The notes: generated from the sequence alone by a model not told the origin. Positions 51,101-61,560 are shown, counted from the first letter of the stretch. The stretch is 64,000 nucleotides of DNA from Amycolatopsis nigrescens CSC17Ta-90 (GCF_000384315.1 NZ_ARVW01000001.1:2799746-2863745), one strand, 5' to 3'. Numbers and translations are program-made.

Positions 51101-54100
51101 CGATCGGCAGATAGGCCGCGCCGGACTTGAGCACCCCGAGCAGAGCCACCATCAGCTCCGCCGAACGCGGCACGGCGACCGCGACCACCTGCTCCGGGCC
51201 GGCGCCGGACTCGCGAAGCCGCAGAGCAAGCCCGGTGGCCAGCCGATCCAAGTCCACATAGGACAGAGTGCGGCCCTCGAAGACCACCGCGGGCGCGTCC
51301 GGGGTACGGGCGACCTGCGCCTCGAAAGCCTCCACCAGGGTCAGTTCCGGCACCGGATGCGTGGTCGCTGCCTGCTCAGCGAGCAGCTCGTGCTCGGCGG
51401 CCGAGAGCAGATCGAGCCGCGCCACCGGCAGCTCCGGAGTGCCGGCCAGCGCCTCCAGCACCCGGATCAGCCGGTCGGCCAGTGCCTGCACCTCGGCCTC
51501 GGTCAGCCGGTGCGCGTCGTGGTCCAGCTCCAGCCGGATCCGCTCGCCCGGCATCACCAGCACGGTCAGCGGGTGGTGCCCGGCGCCGTGGAACTCCAAG
51601 CCGGCGAACGAAATCCGGCCGGACGGGTCGCTCAGCTCGGTGGACAACGGATAGTTCTCGAACACCAGCAAGGTGTCGAACAGCTCGTCCAGCCCGGTCC
51701 GCCGCTGCAGCTCGGCCAGCCCGGTGAACTGGTGGTCCAGCAGCCCGGCCTGCTCCGCCTGCAGCGCGGCCAGCGACTCGGCCAGCGTGCGCGCCGGATC
51801 GAGACGCAGCCGCACCGGCACCGTGTTCGCGAACAGCCCGGCCATCCCCTCGACCCCGGGCACCTCCGGCGGACGGCCGGAGACCGTGGTGCCGAACACC
51901 ACGTCCGGCGAACCGGTGAGCCCGCCGAGCAGCAGCCCCCACGCCCCCTGCATGACGGTGCCCAGCGTGACGCCGTGCCGCCGCGCGGTCGCGACCAGCC
52001 GCGCGGTCAGCTCCCCGGACAGCTCCACCCGAACCTGCGCCAGCGAGAACTTCGCCGGATCCGGCTCCCCGCCGACCAGCTTGGTCGGCTGCTCGACCCC
52101 GGCCAGCGCCTCGTCCCAGGCCGCCAGCGCGGCCGCGCGGTCCCGCCCGGCCAGCCAGCCGAAGTAGTCCCGGTACGGCGCCACCGCCGGCAGCTCGCCA
52201 CCCCCGTAGAGCCCGAACAGCTCGCGGATCATGATCGGCGTGGACCAGCCGTCCGACACGATGTGGTGCAGGGTCAGCACCAGCCAGTGCCGATCCCCGT
52301 CACCGCGCACGAAGGTGCCGGACAGCAGCGGCGGCGCGGCCAGGTCGAACCGGCGGGCCCGGTCCTGCTCGGCCACCGCGCGCACGTCGCCGGTCACCTC
52401 ACGCCACGGCAGCTCGGTGTCCGCGACGAACTGGATCAGCGAACCGTCCTCGCGCTGGCGGAACCCGGCCCGCAACGCAGGATGACGGTCCAGCACCCCC
52501 TGCATCGCCCGGCGCAGCTGTTCCCCGCGCACCGGACCGCGCAGCTCGATCACCTGCTGCATCACGTAGGCGTCCGCGGCGGACTCGTCGAACAGCGCGT
52601 GGAAGAACAGCCCCTCCTGCAACGGCGCCAGCGGCAGCACGTCGGTCAGGCCGGGACGGGTGTCCAGCTCGTCCACCTCGGCCTGGGTCAACGACACCAG
52701 CGGGAAGTCCGACGGACTGTGTCCCCCCGAGCCGAGCCCGGCCAGCGAACCCAGCGCAGCCAGCCAGCCCTGCGCCAACTCGCGCACCGCGTCCTCGGCG
52801 AGCACCGCGTCCGGCCAGCTGAACGTGGTGCTCAGCTCCGGGCCCTCCGCGGTGTCCCGCACCACGGCGTTGATCTCCAGCAGATGCCCGAGCGGCATCC
52901 GCGGGTCCAGCCCGGCGCCGAGCGGATCGGCCTCCGGCGCGGGTGCCCAGTCGGTGTCGGTCGCGCCGAACCGGCCCAGGTAGTTGAACAGCAGCTGCGG
53001 CGCGGCCGCGTCGGCGAGCACCCGGTCCTCCCGGAGCAGCCCGTAGCCGATCCCGTTGTCCGGCAGGGCACGCAGCTGTTCCTTGACCCGCTTCAGCCCG
53101 GCCGCGATCCCCTCCGCACCGGGGTCGAGGCGCACCGGGAACATGCTGGTGAACCAGCCGACCGTGCGGGAAAGGTCGACGTCCCCGGCGACCTGCTCCT
53201 CCCGGCCGTGACCTTCGAGATCGACCAGCACCGGCCCGTCATCACCACGCCAGCCCCGGACTGCCACCGCCAGCGCGGTCAGCAGCACGTCGTTCACCGC
53301 GCCGTGGAAGGCCGCCGGTACCGCGGTGAGCAGCGGCGCGGTCTGCCCGGCCGGCAGCGAAACGGTCAGCGAGCGCGCGGTGTCCGCGGTGTCCACCGCC
53401 GGGTCCAGAGCCCTGCGACCGAGCAGCGGATCGGTGCCGGTCAGCTGTCGCCGCCACAGCGCCAGCTCGGCGGTGCGGTCCGTTTCGGCGAGCAGCGAGG
53501 ACCACCGGCGGAACGAGGTGCCGACCGGCGCCGGCGCCACCCCGCTCCACTCCGCGGCCAGATCCTCCAACAGGATCCGCCAGGAGACCCCGTCAATCAC
53601 CAGGTGATGCGCCACCAGCAACAAGCGGCGAGCCTCCGGGAACCAGACCGCGCGCAGCATCCGGCCCTCGGCCGGGGCCAGCGCGGCGACCGCCCGGCGG
53701 GCGTGCTCCTCGATATCGGAACCACCGACTTCGATCAGCTCGGCGGCGGAGACCGTGCCCGGCTCAGGCACCTCCAGCGACCAGTCCGGGTTCAGCCTGG
53801 CACGCAACAGGTCGTGCCGGTCCAGCATCGACCGCAGCAGCCCTGCCAGCCGGTCGAAGTCCATTTCGGACGGAACGCGGAGCAAAGTGGACTGGTGGAA
53901 GCCGTCCACCTGGCCGCCGCGTTCGCTCAGCCAGCGGATGATCGGGGTCGGCGCGACCGTGCCGGTGCCCCGGTCCTCCCGGCGCACCGGCACCGCCCTG
54001 TCTTCGGCGAGCGCGGCCAGCGCGGCGACCGTGCGGTGCCGGAAGATCTCGCGCGGCGTGATCACCAGCCCGGCCTGCCTGGTCCGGCCGACCAGCCCGA

Positions 54101-57050
54101 TCGCCACGATGCTGTCGCCGCCCAGCTCGAAGAAGCTGTCGTGCACGCCGATCTCCGGCAGCCCGAGCACCTTCGCGAACAGCCCGGCCAGCAACTCCTC
54201 GGCCGGAGTGGACGGGCGCGCGCTGCCGGCCAGCGCGGTCCAGTCCGGCACCGGCAACGCCTTGCGGTCCAGCTTCCCGTTCGGGTTGAGCGGCAACGCG
54301 TCCAGCGCGACCACGGCCGAGGGCACCATGTACTCCGGCAGCCGGTCGGCGACCTGCGCCCGCACCTCGTTCGCGTCCACCGCCCCGACCACATACGCCA
54401 CCAGCCGCTTGACCTCGCGGTGGTCCGCCATGGCCACGATCGCGGCCGCCGCGATCGCGTCGTGCGCCATCAGCACGCTCTCGATCTCACCCGGCTCGAT
54501 CCGGTGGCCGCGGATCTTGAGCTGACCGTCCGAGCGGCCGAGGAACTCCAGGTCACCCCGCTCGCTCCAGCGCACCCGGTCACCCGTGCGGTACATCCTG
54601 GCGCCCGGCTCGCCGAACGGGTCGGCGACGAACCGCTCCGCGCTCAGCCCCTGGCGGCCCAGATAGCCGCGGGCCAGCCCACGGCCGCCGACGTACAGCT
54701 CGCCCTCCACCCCGGGGGCGACCGGCAGCAGCGCGGAATCCAATACGTAGCAACGAGTGTTGGGATCCGGCACGCCGATCGGCACCGGACCGGTCCAGTC
54801 CGGTTCGGCCCGCCACAGGGTGGAGTTCACGGTCGCCTCGGTGAGCCCGTAGGCGGCCACCACCCGCAGCCGCTTCGACCACCGCGCGATCAGCTCGGTT
54901 GGCACCGTCTCAGTGCCGACGATCAACACCGCGCCTTCGGGCAGCTCGCACTCCGGTGGCAGCGCGGCGACCAACGAAGGCGGCAGGATCATGTTGGTGG
55001 CGCGGTGTTCGGCGATGTACTCGGTCAGCGCGGCACCGGCGACGCGGCGCTCGGCCGGCACCATGATCACGGTCCCGCCCACGCACAGCGACATCACCAG
55101 GTCCCAGACCGTGACGTCGAAACCGACCGACGCGAACTGCACCACCCGGCTGTCCGGCCGAATGCCGATCCGCTCGGTGGCCGTGGCGATCAGGCTGCCG
55201 ATCCCGTCGTGGGAGACGACCACGCCCTTCGGCCGCCCGGTCGAACCGGAGGTGTAAATAACGTAGGCCGCGGAGTCCAGCGATACCGGCCCTTCCGGAT
55301 CAGAAGAGTCCATTGTGGACAAGCTGGGTTCGTCGTCGATCAGCACCGGGCGGACGCCGTCCACCGGCGGCAGCTCATCGACGAGCCCGGTGCTGGTCAG
55401 CACCACCCGCGCGCCCGCGTCGGCGAGCATGAACGCGATCCGGTCGCCGGGATGGTCCAGGTCCAGCGGCAGGTACGCGGCACCGGCCTTCTGCACCGCG
55501 AGCAACGCGACGACGAGGTCAACCGAGCGGGGCAGCGCCACCGCGACCACGTCCTCCGCGCGCACCCCGCGCGCGGTCAGCAGGTGCGCCAGCCGGTTCG
55601 CGGCGGCGTTCAGCTCCCCGTAGCCGACCTGTTCGTCCTCGCAGATCACCGCCACCGCGTCCGGCGCCCGGACGGCCTGGCGCTCGAAGGCACCGGTCCA
55701 GGTCACCTCCTCGGTCTCGGCCGGCGAGGTGCCGAACTCCTCCAGCACCAGCGCCCGTTCCCCGGCGGAGAGCAGGTCGATGGTGCCGACCGCGCGGTCC
55801 GGCTCGGCCACCATCGCGTCCAGCACCGCCTGGAACCGCCGCCGGTGCGCGGCCAGCTCGCCCGGCTCGCAGACCGCGGCGTCCGCGTCGAAGTCGACGC
55901 GGATGCCCTTGCCCTGCGGGCGTTCGTAGATCGCCACGGTCAGGTCGTTGATCGGCCCGCTGTTGAGGTAGTAGTTGGTCGCCTCGTGGTCGCAGAAGCG
56001 CAGGTCCGACTCGAACGGGATGAAGTTGACGGTCGGCCCGACCAGCTCGCGGAAACCTTCGGTGTGGCCGAGTTCCCTGGCCAGGGACTCGCCGCGGTAG
56101 CGGCTGTGCGCGGTGAGCTCGCGGATCGCCTTCGCGGTAGCGGCCAGCACGTCGGTCGTGCTGTCCGATGGCCGGATCCGGATCCGCAGCGGCAGCACGT
56201 TCGACGCCATGCCCGGCACTTCCCGCAGCTCCGGGTCCACCCTGGCGGTGACCGGCAGGCCGAGCACGACGTCCTCGGCGCCGGTCGCCCGGTGCAGGTA
56301 GACGGCCACCGCGGCGATCATCAGCCGGGACAGCCTGGTGCCGGCCTCGGCGGCGGCCTTGCGCAACCCGTTGGCGTCCGCCGGGCTCAGCTCGGTGCTC
56401 TGGCGGTCCACCCGTCCCGCCTGCGCCGAGGACCGCCGGACCAGCCTGGCTGGCTCCGGCCGGTCCTCGAACAGCTGGTGCCAGTACTCGCGGTCCGTGG
56501 CGTACTGCGGCGAGTCGCGGTACGCCACGTCCAGGTCGGTCAGCGTGGTCAGCGACCAGTCCCGTTCCGGCGCGTCGCCGAGGTAGCGCTCGGAAACCCG
56601 GTGGAGCACCATGAACGCGCCGTAGCCGTCCATCACCAGGTGGTGGTAGCGCTGGTACCACCACACCCGGCCGGGGCCGAGCAGGAGCAGCACCTGTGCG
56701 TGCAGCGGGCCGGTGGCCAGGTTCGCCACCCGGCGGATGTCGGCCAGCATCCAGGCGTCGGCGGCGGCATCCGGGTCCGGCTCGCCGGTGAGGTCCACCG
56801 TCTCGAGCCGCCAGGCCGGCGCCACCGGGTACTGCCTCGGCACCCCGTCCTCGACCCGGAACCGCACGTGGACGCACTCCGCCTCGTCCACCGCGGCCTT
56901 GATCGCGCCGCCGAGCATGGCCAGGTCCACGTCCCCGCGGACCTCCACGTACCCGGCGACGTTGTACACCGGGCTCTCCGGCTCGATCTGCTGAGCCAGC
57001 CAGATACCGGTTTGCGCCCCGGTCAGGGGCAGGCCGAACTCACTCACCAC
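33171..57050 (-). CDS. six-module siderophore NRPS, 7,959 residues
   Basis: One polypeptide builds the whole peptide. Approximate order: C1 (1-430), A1, T1 (977), E1 | C2 (1450), A2, T2 (2464), E2 | C3 (2954), A3 with embedded N-methyltransferase (3877-4250, VLEIGVGTG), T3 (4334) | C4, A4, T4 (5363) | C5, A5, T5 (6391) | C6, A6, T6 (7445), E6 (7497-7957). By alignment to GrsA the pockets read DVWILVAVN (A1), DVWHFSLVD (A2, Ser), DMENLGLIN (A3, hydroxyOrn as in coelichelin), DVWHISLVD (A4 and A5, Ser) and DAQEGGLVD (A6, unclear). There is no thioesterase. The inferred product is acyl-modified Orn, D-Ser, N-methyl-hydroxyOrn, Ser, Ser and a terminal Orn-type residue, as in albachelin. The GTG start follows GGAAGG; the gene lies 19 bases after the binding-protein gene. 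Confidence 0.97.
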   Translation of the reverse strand: MVSEFGLPLTGAQTGIWLAQQIEPESPVYNVAGYVEVRGDVDLAMLGGAIKAAVDEAECVHVRFRVEDGVPRQYPVAPAWRLETVDLTGEPDPDAAADAWMLADIRRVANLATGPLHAQVLLLLGPGRVWWYQRYHHLVMDGYGAFMVLHRVSERYLGDAPERDWSLTTLTDLDVAYRDSPQYATDREYWHQLFEDRPEPARLVRRSSAQAGRVDRQSTELSPADANGLRKAAAEAGTRLSRLMIAAVAVYLHRATGAEDVVLGLPVTARVDPELREVPGMASNVLPLRIRIRPSDSTTDVLAATAKAIRELTAHSRYRGESLARELGHTEGFRELVGPTVNFIPFESDLRFCDHEATNYYLNSGPINDLTVAIYERPQGKGIRVDFDADAAVCEPGELAAHRRRFQAVLDAMVAEPDRAVGTIDLLSAGERALVLEEFGTSPAETEEVTWTGAFERQAVRAPDAVAVICEDEQVGYGELNAAANRLAHLLTARGVRAEDVVAVALPRSVDLVVALLAVQKAGAAYLPLDLDHPGDRIAFMLADAGARVVLTSTGLVDELPPVDGVRPVLIDDEPSLSTMDSSDPEGPVSLDSAAYVIYTSGSTGRPKGVVVSHDGIGSLIATATERIGIRPDSRVVQFASVGFDVTVWDLVMSLCVGGTVIMVPAERRVAGAALTEYIAEHRATNMILPPSLVAALPPECELPEGAVLIVGTETVPTELIARWSKRLRVVAAYGLTEATVNSTLWRAEPDWTGPVPIGVPDPNTRCYVLDSALLPVAPGVEGELYVGGRGLARGYLGRQGLSAERFVADPFGEPGARMYRTGDRVRWSERGDLEFLGRSDGQLKIRGHRIEPGEIESVLMAHDAIAAAAIVAMADHREVKRLVAYVVGAVDANEVRAQVADRLPEYMVPSAVVALDALPLNPNGKLDRKALPVPDWTALAGSARPSTPAEELLAGLFAKVLGLPEIGVHDSFFELGGDSIVAIGLVGRTRQAGLVITPREIFRHRTVAALAALAEDRAVPVRREDRGTGTVAPTPIIRWLSERGGQVDGFHQSTLLRVPSEMDFDRLAGLLRSMLDRHDLLRARLNPDWSLEVPEPGTVSAAELIEVGGSDIEEHARRAVAALAPAEGRMLRAVWFPEARRLLLVAHHLVIDGVSWRILLEDLAAEWSGVAPAPVGTSFRRWSSLLAETDRTAELALWRRQLTGTDPLLGRRALDPAVDTADTARSLTVSLPAGQTAPLLTAVPAAFHGAVNDVLLTALAVAVRGWRGDDGPVLVDLEGHGREEQVAGDVDLSRTVGWFTSMFPVRLDPGAEGIAAGLKRVKEQLRALPDNGIGYGLLREDRVLADAAAPQLLFNYLGRFGATDTDWAPAPEADPLGAGLDPRMPLGHLLEINAVVRDTAEGPELSTTFSWPDAVLAEDAVRELAQGWLAALGSLAGLGSGGHSPSDFPLVSLTQAEVDELDTRPGLTDVLPLAPLQEGLFFHALFDESAADAYVMQQVIELRGPVRGEQLRRAMQGVLDRHPALRAGFRQREDGSLIQFVADTELPWREVTGDVRAVAEQDRARRFDLAAPPLLSGTFVRGDGDRHWLVLTLHHIVSDGWSTPIMIRELFGLYGGGELPAVAPYRDYFGWLAGRDRAAALAAWDEALAGVEQPTKLVGGEPDPAKFSLAQVRVELSGELTARLVATARRHGVTLGTVMQGAWGLLLGGLTGSPDVVFGTTVSGRPPEVPGVEGMAGLFANTVPVRLRLDPARTLAESLAALQAEQAGLLDHQFTGLAELQRRTGLDELFDTLLVFENYPLSTELSDPSGRISFAGLEFHGAGHHPLTVLVMPGERIRLELDHDAHRLTEAEVQALADRLIRVLEALAGTPELPVARLDLLSAAEHELLAEQAATTHPVPELTLVEAFEAQVARTPDAPAVVFEGRTLSYVDLDRLATGLALRLRESGAGPEQVVAVAVPRSAELMVALLGVLKSGAAYLPIDLDYPADRIRFMLTDSAATLAVTTAESALPPLPGLRQVPISATADGESLSTPTPAPHPTLGGGPAPAYRDQVGRSADPTELSTGAGDCAQTGLPRPSLDNAAYLIYTSGSTGRPKGVLVSHRAIGNRLAWMQDTYRLGADDRVLQKTPSSFDVSVWEFFWAHQVGAAVVLAKPDGHRDPEYLAELIREQRVTTLHFVPSMLAAFLGEITDPGFSTSLRRIFTSGEALPGAVAGRWRELTGVPLHNLYGPTEAAVDVSSFPHHGSVDLTVPIGRAVWNTRLHVLDPYLRPVPPGVAGELYLAGVQLARGYHGRPGLTADRFVADPFDDGSRLYRTGDLVRRRADGVLEYLGRTDRQVKIRGNRVELGEIEAALAALPGVDRAVVVARDNTLVGYVTGTAEPARLPAALAEVLPSPMVPNTVLRLERLPLTPSGKLDQKALPAPEKAGTAKPETGTEREKQLSTIFAEVLGLPGAGLDDDFFVLGGDSILSIAVSSRARKLGMAISPREVFEHRTPAALAALVGDEPRPVTAPAPDSDGIGDVPLLPIVHWLRERGGPIGRFNLSSLLRTPADADVEALVTALQAVLDRHDALRLKLTRIAEVLWSLEARPVGSVQAIELLRRVDVSGAEDLRAVVAAESDAAADRLDPDAGTMLQAVFFDAGAGEPGRLLLVVHHLAIDGVSWRILAEDLAAAWAGLALDPVGTSLRTFARTVGEQAQTRERLDELAHWTKTLAPGAELLPGAPATGTIGSASRHVSQLSTEDTRPLLNTGMTEALLAALRIAVSRWRPDAEADLLVDLERHGREELVPGVDTSRTVGWFTSIQPVRLAPADTPAEVLDGVRARLAEAPDGGISHGMLRHVNAQVAPILGRLAAPQVLFNYLGRTPVAGGADWAPAEEADALAVAPDAGLGLPYALQLDVVCEETPDGPRLSAHWTWPAGGLSEEDIATLEGAWTEALRELGAGSRDDVWPLSPLQEGLFFHASYDSSALDVYTVQDAFELGHRVDEDRLRAAGAALLRRNPNLRAGFTSEGLGQPVQFIAEVAELPLEVVDLSHLDGAEQDAEVERLLAADRGRRFELANPPLCRLLLIRLGAEHDRLVIIHHLLLWDGWSEGLFLEQLFHLYERAGDDRGLPTPGSYRDYLSWLAEQDTEAAATAWREALAGLEEPTLLGPADRRAEPSIPEQCHFELSQELSDRVRDGARRQGLTLNTVLNAAWALSLGDAVGRDDVVFGSTVAGRPPEIENVEKIIGLFLNTIPVRIAFDPAEPVLDMLRRVQAQRVALMSHEYYGLGEIQREAGHSRLFDAIYVLQNFADEDAFAEFRDRYDIRASDSVDATHYPVGLVVTPAAKLRVRLSFRPDVLDRPFAERLLNRFVAAVERLVEDASAKVGSLDLASPADRAELVEQWDATRHPMPDDTVADLLAAQALRTPDATALVFGSQVLSYAELDERINRMARLLIAHGAEPEQVVALALPRSIDMVVALFAVLRTGAAYLPLELDYPAERLDLMLDDARPRCLVSTTEVAARLSDEHAERILLDQVELDGYSGAPVTDEERPLFAHGRPGRLEHPAYVIYTSGSTGKPKGVVTPYRGLTNMQLNHQEAIFGPAIASAGGRSLRIAHTVSFSFDMSWEELLWLVEGHEVHVCDEELRRDAGALVSYCDTHRIDVVNVTPTYAHLLIEEGLLEGHRPALVLLGGEAVSDAVWSRLRDTDGTYGYNLYGPTEYTINTLGGGTTDSDTPTVGKPIWNTRAYILDGWLRPVADGVPGELYISGTGLARGYLNRPGLTAERFVADPFGAPGDLVYRTGDLVRRREDGNLDFLGRTDDQVKIRGYRVELGEISSALTRHPMVAQAAVIARDDPATPGLQRLVGYVVPAEATGAARAEVEAEQVGEWKQIYSDEYTEIPTALFEEDFAGWDSSYDGDPIPLEHMREWREATVSRIAELRPRRVLEIGVGTGLLMGRLAPLAESYWGTDFAAPVIAKLTDELKRDPELAAKVELRCQPADVLDGLPAGFFDTVVINSVIQYFPSVDYLTQVIAGAMELLVPGGALFAGDVRNLRLVRPFHTAIQLTRGTGPAALSGAVERGIALEKELLLDPEYFTGLPATLPGIGAEVRTKHARLHNELSRYRYDAVLYKQPAEVASLAELPQLAWGEDFDDFAGLSTRLRERPGGLRVRRIPDARLASEPPASAVSAAGVEQDDLHELGADLGYRVRTTPAGTEDGAFDAVFTPAGTDTARFSSGLYLPFGASVPPANSPTAARGASALVQQLRDDLKQRLPDYMVPAALVTLGSLPLTDNGKLNIKALPDAEPTVALTKSRPAESPEEETLCALFAEVLGLPEVGVEDDFFALGGHSLLATRLISRARTELGAELAIRDLFEAPTPAELAGRAHGGEPARPAIKPAERPDRIPLSAAQQRLLLVDELAGGDVAYNFPLVFRLRGELDLAALRAALGDVVARHESLRTVFGEHEGEPYQRILAEAEVPFRVRPSTEAELEERIAEVSRRPFDLRAEIPLRAEVLNLGPHDQVVALVLHHIVTDEWSDRPFLTDLTVAYQARRTRGAPDWSPLPVQYADYALWQRKLLGDPAAEPESVAARQLAFWTDALAGLPEELVLPVDRTRPARPTGRGGKVRAELPAETVRALRALSADSGASMFMVLHAAVATLLHRLGAGSDIPLGAPIAGRTDAAVNELVGFFVNTLVLRTDLTGDPTFGELLARVREADLAAFSNQDLPFDRVVEELNPARVTGRNPLFQVMIGYHHRIEGEHRLLGCETEWFPMDTGQAKFDLHFSFVDQPENDRLTLLLEYATDLASEHTAELLGRRLTGLLARIAAEPNLPVGSIDLRTEVERELVVSGWNDTARPVVLSTVPELFAAQVERTPDAVAVVFEGVELTYAELDSRANRLAHWLIAQGAGPESTVAVSLPRSLELVVALYGVHKAGAAYLPVDVDYPAERVEFMLSDAAPVCVLDDPQFIAGLSGDDSDPGVRVAPSNPAYLIYTSGSTGRPKGVVVPHQGIVNRLLWMQAHFGLTVDDRVLQKTPSSFDVSVWEFFWPLLTGATLVLAKPEGHKDPVYLAELIQRARITTVHFVPSMLAVFLAERAAAGCAGLRRVICSGEALSVELAAKFRATLGAELHNLYGPTEASVDVTSWHSVADEHVVPLGHPVWNTQVYVLDELLRPVPPGVTGELYLAGTQLARGYLGRAGLTAERFVANPFSAGARLYRTGDLARWNRAGAVEFLGRVDDQVKLRGFRIELGEIEAALTRHRDVDRAVVIARDQHLVGYLVAAPGAAPDLSEVRAGVAASLPEHMVPAALVPLPELPLTPNGKLDRKALPAPDFAGLVTGRAPRTEREERLCAAFAEVLGLTEVGIDDDFFVLGGHSLLAMRLVSRVQAELGLRVSLRAVFDTPTVAGLAERLDAAAPSLPALVAGERPDRPPLSFAQQRLWVLHQVEGPSATYNIPLAWRVRGTLDLAAWRAAVRDVAARHETLRTVFPSVEGLPYQRILDEPEIAVELVPVAGADLPARLTEAAAHGFELDREPPLRVTVFEPSTEEHVILVLLHHIAGDEWSSLPLATDLTAAYRARLDGHAPDWTPLPVQYADYSGWQRALLGDEQDPGSRVAAQLGYWRDALAGLPEELSLPVDRPRPAESTHRGGSVDFEVPPDLVDGLRELARAQDVSMFMVVQAAVATLLHRLGAGADIPLGSPISGRTDAALEDLVGFFLNTLVLRTDLSGDPSFAELLGRVRETDLAAFEHQDLPFERLVEALNPARSLSRHPLFQVMVVHLADREGQLELPGLEARPEPLGQRTAKFDLEFALVEQGTGVGGISGISGRIEYSSDLFDEASVNALATRLLTVLRRVVAAPSEPVGSIDLRTEVERELVVSGWNDTARPVVLSTVPELFAAQVERTPDDTAVVFEDVELTYAELDLRANRLAHWLIGRGVRAGDVVAVSLPRSLELVVALYGVHKAGAAYLPVDVDYPAERVEFMLSDAAPVCVLDDPEFIAGLSGATSDPGVRADSAGPAYLIYTSGSTGRPKGVVVPHRGIVNRLLWMQDEYGLTVDDRVLQKTPSSFDVSVWEFFWPLLTGATLVLAKPEGHKDPRYLTELIQRAGITTVHFVPSMLDAFLAEPAAAGCGSLRRVICSGEALSAESAAKFRATLGAELHNLYGPTEASVDVTSWHSVADEGTVPIGRPVWNTQVYVLDDALRPVPPGVAGELYLAGTQLAQGYLGRAGLTAERFVANPFTAGARLYRTGDLARWNSDGVVEFLGRVDDQVKLRGFRIELGEIEAALTRRREIARAVVVLREQRLVGYVVPEAGAAVDPVELRAALAVSLPEHLVPAALVTLTELPLTPNGKLDRKALPAPDFAGLVSDGLPRTEREAALCALVAGVLGLDRVGVDDDFFALGGDSIVAMQLVGRARAAGLEISPRDVFRHKTVAGLAEIAGVVGEAAVPSETALLTLDADEQAEVAALSGVSEVLPLSPLQAGLLFHASMDTDQEDVYTVQVSFDLDGPLDPARLRESGQALLDRHANLRAGFRYLASGKPIAAVPRTAVLPWREIDLSPLSEPERDAEWERCLEQERRRFDPAAPPLLRFILAEVGPQRYRLGLSHQHLLLDGWSVPQLMRELAEHYDRRDGEAPPAPQYRDYLSWLARQDREAAESAWTEALAGLTEPTHLAPADPNRVAAAPRRRTELLSAQLTAGLTALARGRGLTVNTLVQAAWSILLGRLTGRTDVVFGATVSGRPPELDGVESMIGLFINTVPVRLRTTAEDSLAEVLDRLQEQQSELIAHQHLGLADIQRLAGLGELFDTLIVFESYPGGGAALGAEDGVRLTERAHEDATHYPFAWAVEPGERLRLTAEYRTDLFGAAAVDRIVAGMRRLFEAMVADAGQSLAAVDILTPAERRRILIEWNDGGLEVPATTVPALFEAQVRRDPRVPAVASGGVRWSFGELNERANRLARLLVTRGAGPERIVALALPRSAEFLLAILAVHKAGAAYLPIDPDYPADRRAAMLVDAEPVLVLDELPEPGDLDAHDLTDEDRLAPLSPSHPAYVIYTSGSTGRPKGVVVTHQTVANLFHSHRETLYRPAVAAVSEREGRRTLRVGHAWSFSFDASWQPQLWLLDGHTVHVVDEETRRDPELLAAQIRRDGFDFIEVTPSLLQQMAEFGLLEGDRCPLAVVGVGGEAVPEALWSRLRKLTGTESYNLYGPTESTVDSLVASVRDTGKPVVGRPVHNTRAYLLDDALRPVPPGVTGELYLAGGGLARGYLGRAALTAERFVANPFADAAEGVRMYRTGDMARWTEDGLLEFAGRADDQVKIRGFRVEPAEVEAELARHDQVGQALVVVREDRPRVKQLVAYVVPAEGTAPDPAALRQWMAATLPDYLVPAAFVILGSLPVLANGKLDRGSLPAPDFAGVVSGRAPETELEKTLCAVFSEVLGVAELGVDDDFFALGGDSIVAMQLVAKARAAGLRITPRQVFAQRTVAELTEVATETGNETPATADDGAGTVSLTPIMHAMRELGGPIAGYHQAALVRTPGELTWPVLLDILRVVADRHDMLRAKLVRADDGWTLEVPPQARAEDWIVHIDVSTVDEDGLREVISAEAHAARDRLDPDGGRMVSAVWFDAGPGRAGRLLVLIHHLVVDGVSWRILLPDFAAAWAELSAGRPAELLPVETSFRRWTRELAERAVEPAREDELPWWTRVAAGGDPLPLESEWDPARDVVRTVRGIPMTLPSERTVPLLTTVPAAFGATVNDVLLTALALAVADWRRRRLGTGGNAVLVDLEGHGREEELAGNADLSRTVGWFTSVIPVCLDPGAIDLDDALAGGPAAGEALRRVREHLAGLPSAGVGYGLLRHLNPRTGARLAALGSPKIEFNYMGRFGFPEATDWSYAPEAEAADVYPDAEMPVAHCLAINAMTEDRPSGPVLFAHWSWPSAVLAEDSVRELAENWFTALTALAKHAERKEH
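50830..50985. repeat. intergenic-like palindromic insert within A2 of the NRPS
   Basis: Relative to the paralogous A4 and A5 domains, A2 carries about 45-50 extra residues (about 2022-2073) between its A2 and A3 core motifs. The DNA is C/G-homopolymer-rich, with runs such as GGGGCCGCCCCCCAGGG and TGGGGGGCTGGGGTGGGGG, unlike the surrounding coding sequence but like intergenic palindromes of actinomycetes. The frame is kept. Confidence 0.6.
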
Positions 57051-57069
57051 GAAGCCTTCCGCTGAACTG

Positions 57070-58065
57070 CTATTTCGCCTTGGCCGCGAGCAACGGCACC
57101 GTCTGGTCGATCGCGTAGGGGATGGACAGCACGGTGTTGAACGAGATCGCCGCGCCGATCGGCGGATTCTCGTAACTCACGAACAGGTCCCGCTTCTCCT
57201 GGGTGACCTTCAGCTGCTGGTACAGCGGGTCGGTCCTGATCCGCTGCTCGGCCTCGGCGTCCGAGGTCAGCCACATCAGCCGGTCCAGCTCCAGCAGGTC
57301 CGTGCGCTCGACCCCGATGTTCGCCACGTTCTCGTCGCCGACCAGCGCGTTGATCTCATCCGAGAGCTTGAAGCCCATCGCGGTGACGAACAGCGACTTC
57401 GGGTCGTCCGGCGCGAACACCCCGTACTCGCCGGGCTTGAAGGTGTCCGCCACCGCGATGGTCTGGCCGGCGAACTCCGGATGCTCGGCCCGCACCTTGG
57501 CGTAGCGCTGGTCCATGTCGGCGACCAGCTGGTCACCCCTGGCCTGCTGACCGAGCGATTTCGCGATCGCTCTGGTCATCTCCTGCCAGGTCGCGCCGTA
57601 GTCCTTCGGCCCGGCGGGCTGGCCGACCACCGGGGCGATCCGGGACAGCTTGTCGTACTGCTCCTTGGTCATCCCGCTGTACTGCGCGATGATCAGATCC
57701 GGGCGCAGGGCGGCGATCTTCTCCAGGTTGAACTCGTCCCGCTCGCCGACGATCTCCGGCTGCACCCCGCCCCAGAGCGCCTGGGTCCACGGCCACTTGC
57801 CGAACGGTCGCTCCTTGAACCAGTCGACAACGCCGACCGGTTTGACGCCGAGCGCCAGCACCGCGTCCTGATCGGACAGCCCGAGCGTGACCACCCTGGC
57901 CGGTGCCGCCTTGATCTCGGTGCTGCCGTACTTGTGCGCGACGGTCACCGGGAAGGCACCCCCGGCCGGAGCCTGCGCGGACTGCTCGCCCTGGCCCCCG
58001 CACGCGGCGAGAACCGCAGCGAGGGCCAGGACGAGCAGCGCCACCCTGGTACGACGGAGGCTCAC
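57070..58065 (-). CDS. iron-siderophore binding lipoprotein (second copy)
   Basis: Surface lipoprotein that captures ferri-siderophore for the FecCD permeases, 331 residues. The lipobox is LAAC (AAVLAAC near residue 22). Substrate-binding-fold motifs are [35 protein letters not shown] and [14 protein letters not shown] 58065 overlaps the stop of the first copy (GTGA). It is about half identical to that copy and lies 19 bases before the NRPS start. Confidence 0.94.
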   Translation of the reverse strand: MSLRRTRVALLVLALAAVLAACGGQGEQSAQAPAGGAFPVTVAHKYGSTEIKAAPARVVTLGLSDQDAVLALGVKPVGVVDWFKERPFGKWPWTQALWGGVQPEIVGERDEFNLEKIAALRPDLIIAQYSGMTKEQYDKLSRIAPVVGQPAGPKDYGATWQEMTRAIAKSLGQQARGDQLVADMDQRYAKVRAEHPEFAGQTIAVADTFKPGEYGVFAPDDPKSLFVTAMGFKLSDEINALVGDENVANIGVERTDLLELDRLMWLTSDAEAEQRIRTDPLYQQLKVTQEKRDLFVSYENPPIGAAISFNTVLSIPYAIDQTVPLLAAKAK

Positions 58066-59078
58066 TTGGCGGTACCGGCGAGCAGCGGCACGGACTGGTC
58101 GATCGCGTACGGGATGCTCAACACGGTCGCGAAGGTGACCGCGGCACCGACCGGCGGCTCGCTGTAGGGCAGGAACACCGCGCGGCCTTCCTGCGCCACC
58201 TTCAGCTTCTGGTACAGCGGCTCGGCCTTGATCTGATCCGGTGCGGCGGCGTCCGAGGTGAGCCAGACCAGCTTGTCCACGTCCACCAGGTCGAGCCGTT
58301 CGGTGCCGAACTCGGTCGGGTTGCCGTCCGCGGTCAGGCCGGCGATCTGCTCGGGCACCTTGAAGCCCATTTCGGTCATCAGCACCGTGCGCGGGTCGTT
58401 CGCCGCGAACACGGCGTACTTGCCGGGTCCGGTGGTGTCCGCGACGGCGACCGTCTTGCCGGCGAAGTCCGGGTGCTGCTGGCGCACGTCGGCCAGCTTC
58501 TTGTCGACCCCGGCGACCAGCTCCTTGCCCTTCGCCTCTTCACCGAGCGCCTTCGCGACGGTGGTGGTCATCTCCCGCCACGGCGTCGCGTAGTCGGCGT
58601 ACTTCCCGGACTGCGCCACCGTCGGCGCGATCTTGGACAGCGTGTCGTACTGCTCCTTGGGAATGGCCGCGTACTGGGCGATGATCACGTCCGGCCGGAG
58701 CGCGGCGATCTTCTCCAGGTTCAGGTCCGCGCGCTCACCGACGAGCTCGGTGGTGGCCCCGCCCCACTGCGGGGCGCTCCACGGGAACTGGGTGATCGGG
58801 GTGGTGAACCAGTCCACCACGCCGACCGGCTTGACCCCGAGCGCGAGCACCGCGTCCTGGTCGGTCAGCCCGATGGTGACCACTTTGGACGGTTTGCTCT
58901 TGATCTCGGTGCTGCCGTACTTGTGCTCGATGGTCACCGGGAAGGCGGCACCGGAGGGCTGGTTCGCCGCCGGCTGGCTCGGCGCGGACTGCTCGGAGCC
59001 GCAGGCCGCCAGCACCGCCGTCATCGCGAACGCGAGTAACAGCAGTGGCAGTCTGCGTGTGCTGGTCAGGGTGCTCAT
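58062..59078 (-). CDS. iron-siderophore binding lipoprotein (first copy)
   Basis: Paralogue of the following gene, 338 residues, signal with lipobox LAAC (MTAVLAAC near residue 26). It has the same core, [41 protein letters not shown] and [16 protein letters not shown]. Sequence differences are spread over the lobes, so the two may prefer different ligands (for instance own and foreign ferri-siderophores). It follows the monooxygenase gene by 29 bases in the iron-regulated operon. Confidence 0.94.
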   Translation of the reverse strand: MSTLTSTRRLPLLLLAFAMTAVLAACGSEQSAPSQPAANQPSGAAFPVTIEHKYGSTEIKSKPSKVVTIGLTDQDAVLALGVKPVGVVDWFTTPITQFPWSAPQWGGATTELVGERADLNLEKIAALRPDVIIAQYAAIPKEQYDTLSKIAPTVAQSGKYADYATPWREMTTTVAKALGEEAKGKELVAGVDKKLADVRQQHPDFAGKTVAVADTTGPGKYAVFAANDPRTVLMTEMGFKVPEQIAGLTADGNPTEFGTERLDLVDVDKLVWLTSDAAAPDQIKAEPLYQKLKVAQEGRAVFLPYSEPPVGAAVTFATVLSIPYAIDQSVPLLAGTAK

Positions 59079-59107
59079 CGTCGTTTTCGCCCTTCAGGGA
59101 TCTGCTC

Positions 59108-60451
59108 TTACGGGGTGAGAGTGCCGCTGGCCGCGTATTCGGGCAGCCGGTTCGCGGCGGCCCGCCGGTCCAGAACCGAGTCGAGGATCTCCCCGACCCG
59201 GATCGCGGTGTTCGACAGCAGCGAGGACGTGATGCCGTGCGAGTGCTCGGTACCGCCCTGCAGATAGATCCCCCCGGTGACCTCGGGCCCGGTGTCCAGC
59301 CGGTAGTCCCTGGTCACCCGCAGCCGGTCGAACTCGTCCCGGCGGCAGTACCCGGCCAACGCGCCCAGCAGCGCGGTCGGGTCGGCGGGCAGGTAGCCGG
59401 TGGAGTAGACGGCCACGTCCGCCTCCAGCACGGTCCGCTCGCCGTTGGTCAGCGACTCGATGGTGGCGCGCACCCCGTCAGCGGTCTCGGCCAGCTCGAC
59501 CGGCCTGGACATGTTGAACATCCGCAGCCGCTGCGCGCCCCGCACCTTCTCCCGGTACATCCGCCGGTACAGCTCGTCGATCAGGTCGAGATCGACGGCC
59601 GAGTAGTTGGTGTTGCCGTGGTAGTCCATCAGCCGGCGCTTCATCCGCTCCGGCGCTTCGTAGAACGCGTCCACCGCCTCCGGGTCGAAGATCCGGTTGG
59701 CGAAGGCGCTGTCGTCGGACGGGCTGTAGCCGTAGCGCGCGAACACCGAGCAGACCTCGGCGCGCGGGAACCGCTCGTGCAGGAAGGCGGTCACCTCGGC
59801 GGCGCTCTGCCCGGCGCCGATCACCACGAACCGGGACGCGGTGTCCTCGTCGATGTCGCGGACCCGGTGCAGCAGCTCGCTGTTGTGCCAGATCCGGTCG
59901 CTCACCGTCACGCCATCGGGCAGGTTCGGCCGCAGCCCGGTGCCCACCGCCAGGTTCCTGGCCCGGAACACCGCCTCTTCACCGGCCGCGGTGCGGGTGC
60001 GGACGTCGAAGTGGACGACCGTCCCGTCCGCACCGGTCACCGGTTCGACGGCGGTCACCGTCTGGTCGTAGGAGACCAGATCGTCCACCTTGGCCGCGGC
60101 CCACTCGAAGTAGTCGTGGAACTCGATCCGCAGCGGGAACAGGTTCTTGTGGTTGATGAAGTCGACCAGCCTGTCCTTGGCGTGCAGGTAGGCGAGGAAG
60201 CTGAACCCGCTCGTGGGGTTGCGCATGGTGGCCAGGTCCTTGAGAAAGGACACCTGCATGGTCGCGTCTTCGATCAGCATCCCGCGGTGCCAGCCGAAGC
60301 AGGGCTGGCGCTCCAGGAAATGGGCGGTAACCGGCTCATCGGCCGATTCGTTGTGTTCGGTCAGTGCGATCGCGAGCGCTAGGTTCGAGGGCCCGAAACC
60401 CACTCCGACGAGGTCATAGACCGGAAGTGGCAGTGACATATCCGTCGACAT
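59108..60451 (-). CDS. L-ornithine N5-monooxygenase
   Basis: FAD- and NADPH-dependent enzyme that hydroxylates the side-chain amine of ornithine, giving N5-hydroxyornithine, the source of all hydroxamates here; cytoplasmic. The 447 residues show the FAD motif GVGFGPSNLALAIAL, the substrate segment GWHRGMLIEDATMQVSFLKD, the NADPH motif VVIGAGQSAAEV and the C-terminal YSTGYLP of the N-hydroxylase family. An ornithine rather than lysine substrate is inferred from the NRPS pockets. It is the first gene of the operon leading to the NRPS, directly behind two iron boxes. Confidence 0.94.
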   Translation of the reverse strand: MSTDMSLPLPVYDLVGVGFGPSNLALAIALTEHNESADEPVTAHFLERQPCFGWHRGMLIEDATMQVSFLKDLATMRNPTSGFSFLAYLHAKDRLVDFINHKNLFPLRIEFHDYFEWAAAKVDDLVSYDQTVTAVEPVTGADGTVVHFDVRTRTAAGEEAVFRARNLAVGTGLRPNLPDGVTVSDRIWHNSELLHRVRDIDEDTASRFVVIGAGQSAAEVTAFLHERFPRAEVCSVFARYGYSPSDDSAFANRIFDPEAVDAFYEAPERMKRRLMDYHGNTNYSAVDLDLIDELYRRMYREKVRGAQRLRMFNMSRPVELAETADGVRATIESLTNGERTVLEADVAVYSTGYLPADPTALLGALAGYCRRDEFDRLRVTRDYRLDTGPEVTGGIYLQGGTEHSHGITSSLLSNTAIRVGEILDSVLDRRAAANRLPEYAASGTLTP

Positions 60452-60513
60452 ACGCGTCCCATCGAGCGGCCTGGCCGCATGTTCGGTTGCCGGCCCATTG
60501 GCCGGTGAATATC

Positions 60514-60552
60514 CGAGGAAACCCTAACCTAACTTAGGCGAGCCTCAACTAG
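60514..60552. promoter_or_regulatory. two IdeR/DmdR-type iron boxes, divergent promoter
   Basis: The plus strand at 60534-60552 (TTAGGCGAGCCTCAACTAG) and the minus strand at 60532-60514 (TTAGGTTAGGGTTTCCTCG) each match the 19-bp iron-box consensus at 14 positions. They are side by side in the 143-base gap between the monooxygenase and formyltransferase genes, so the biosynthetic operon and the formyltransferase are both expected to be switched on by iron starvation. Confidence 0.8.
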
Positions 60553-60594
60553 TACTTTCGAGGGTGATGTTCGTCCCTACAGCGAGGAGGACCC

Positions 60595-61551
60595 ATGCGG
60601 GTCGCGATGTTCGGTTACCAGACGTGGGGGCACCGCACCCTGCGGGCGCTGCTGGACGCGGGGCACCAGGTGGTCCTGGTGGTCACCCACCCCAAGAGCG
60701 AGCACGCCTACGAGAAGATCTGGTCCGACTCCGTCGCCGACCTGGCCGAGGCCAACGGGGTGCCGGTGCTGCTGCGCAACCGCCCGGACGACGACGAGCT
60801 GATGAACCGGTTGAAGGAAACCGAACCGGAGATCATCGTGGCCAACAACTGGCGAACCTGGCTGCCGCCGGAGATCTTCTCGCTGCCACCGCACGGCACA
60901 CTGAACGTGCACGACTCGTTACTTCCGGCCTACGCGGGCTTCTCGCCGCTGATCTGGGCGCTGATCAACGGCGAGCCGGAGGTGGGCATCACCGCACACA
61001 TGATGGACGACACCCTGGACGCCGGGGACATCGTGCTGCAGCGCGCGGTACCGGTCGGTACCGAGGACACCACCACGGACCTGTTCCACAAGACCGTCGA
61101 GCTGATCGCGCCGGTGACCACCGAAGCGCTGAAGCTGATCGAGTCCGGCCAGACGCGGTGGACCCCGCAGGACCGCGACAAGGCCAGCTTCTTCCACAAA
61201 AGGTCCATTGAGGACAGTCGGATCGACTGGAACTGGCCGGCCGAGGACATCGAGCGCCTGGTGCGCGCGCAGTCCGACCCGTACCCCAACGCGTTCACCT
61301 TCCATCGCGGCGAGCGGCTGCGGATCACCAAGGCGAAGGTTTCGGCCGGACGCTACGGCGGCACCCCGGGCCGGATCTTCATCAAGGAGGGTGATGACCC
61401 GGCGGGCGTTGTCATCGTGGCCGGCGCGGACGCCCGGCGCGGGCGCAACCACGGGCTGGCGATCCTGCGGGTGCGCACCGAGGACGGCACCGACCTCGCC
61501 GCGGACGAGTACTTCCGCACCATGGGCGGCTACCTCACCTCCCACCCCTGA
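60595..61551 (+). CDS. N5-hydroxyornithine formyltransferase
   Basis: Formyl-tetrahydrofolate-dependent transferase of the methionyl-tRNA formyltransferase family, similar to CchA of coelichelin; it would give N5-formyl-N5-hydroxyornithine. The 318 residues show the Rossmann-like start MRVAMFGYQTWG, the catalytic region LNVHDSLLPAYAGFSPLIWA, GITAHMMDDTLDAGDI (His and Asp of the active site) and a C-terminal FMT-C domain (RLVRAQSDPYPNAFTF). ATG follows GAGGAGGACCC. It is divergent from the monooxygenase across shared iron boxes. A housekeeping FMT is unlikely because of this context. Confidence 0.92.
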   Translation: MRVAMFGYQTWGHRTLRALLDAGHQVVLVVTHPKSEHAYEKIWSDSVADLAEANGVPVLLRNRPDDDELMNRLKETEPEIIVANNWRTWLPPEIFSLPPHGTLNVHDSLLPAYAGFSPLIWALINGEPEVGITAHMMDDTLDAGDIVLQRAVPVGTEDTTTDLFHKTVELIAPVTTEALKLIESGQTRWTPQDRDKASFFHKRSIEDSRIDWNWPAEDIERLVRAQSDPYPNAFTFHRGERLRITKAKVSAGRYGGTPGRIFIKEGDDPAGVVIVAGADARRGRNHGLAILRVRTEDGTDLAADEYFRTMGGYLTSHP

Positions 61552-61560
61552 CCCCGAACG

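Noticed and set aside
50830..55321. TTGTCCACA DnaA-box-like sequences in the NRPS gene (near 50855 and 55315)
   Set aside because: Two copies of a 9-mer in 64 kb are close to chance, they are 4 kb apart, and there is no dnaA/dnaN or AT-rich region.
55600..57050. Catecholate cap (2,3-dihydroxybenzoate) because C1 resembles EntF
   Set aside because: No isochorismate synthase, DHB dehydrogenase or aryl carrier gene is present in the window, and the incomplete acyl ligase at 63.8 kb is separated by an unrelated gene.
33135..57065. Giant plus-strand open frames (5,214 and 2,741 codons) opposite the NRPS
   Set aside because: They mirror the codon bias of the NRPS gene in GC-rich DNA. The translations are Arg/Gly/His/Val-rich with no domains or ribosome sites.
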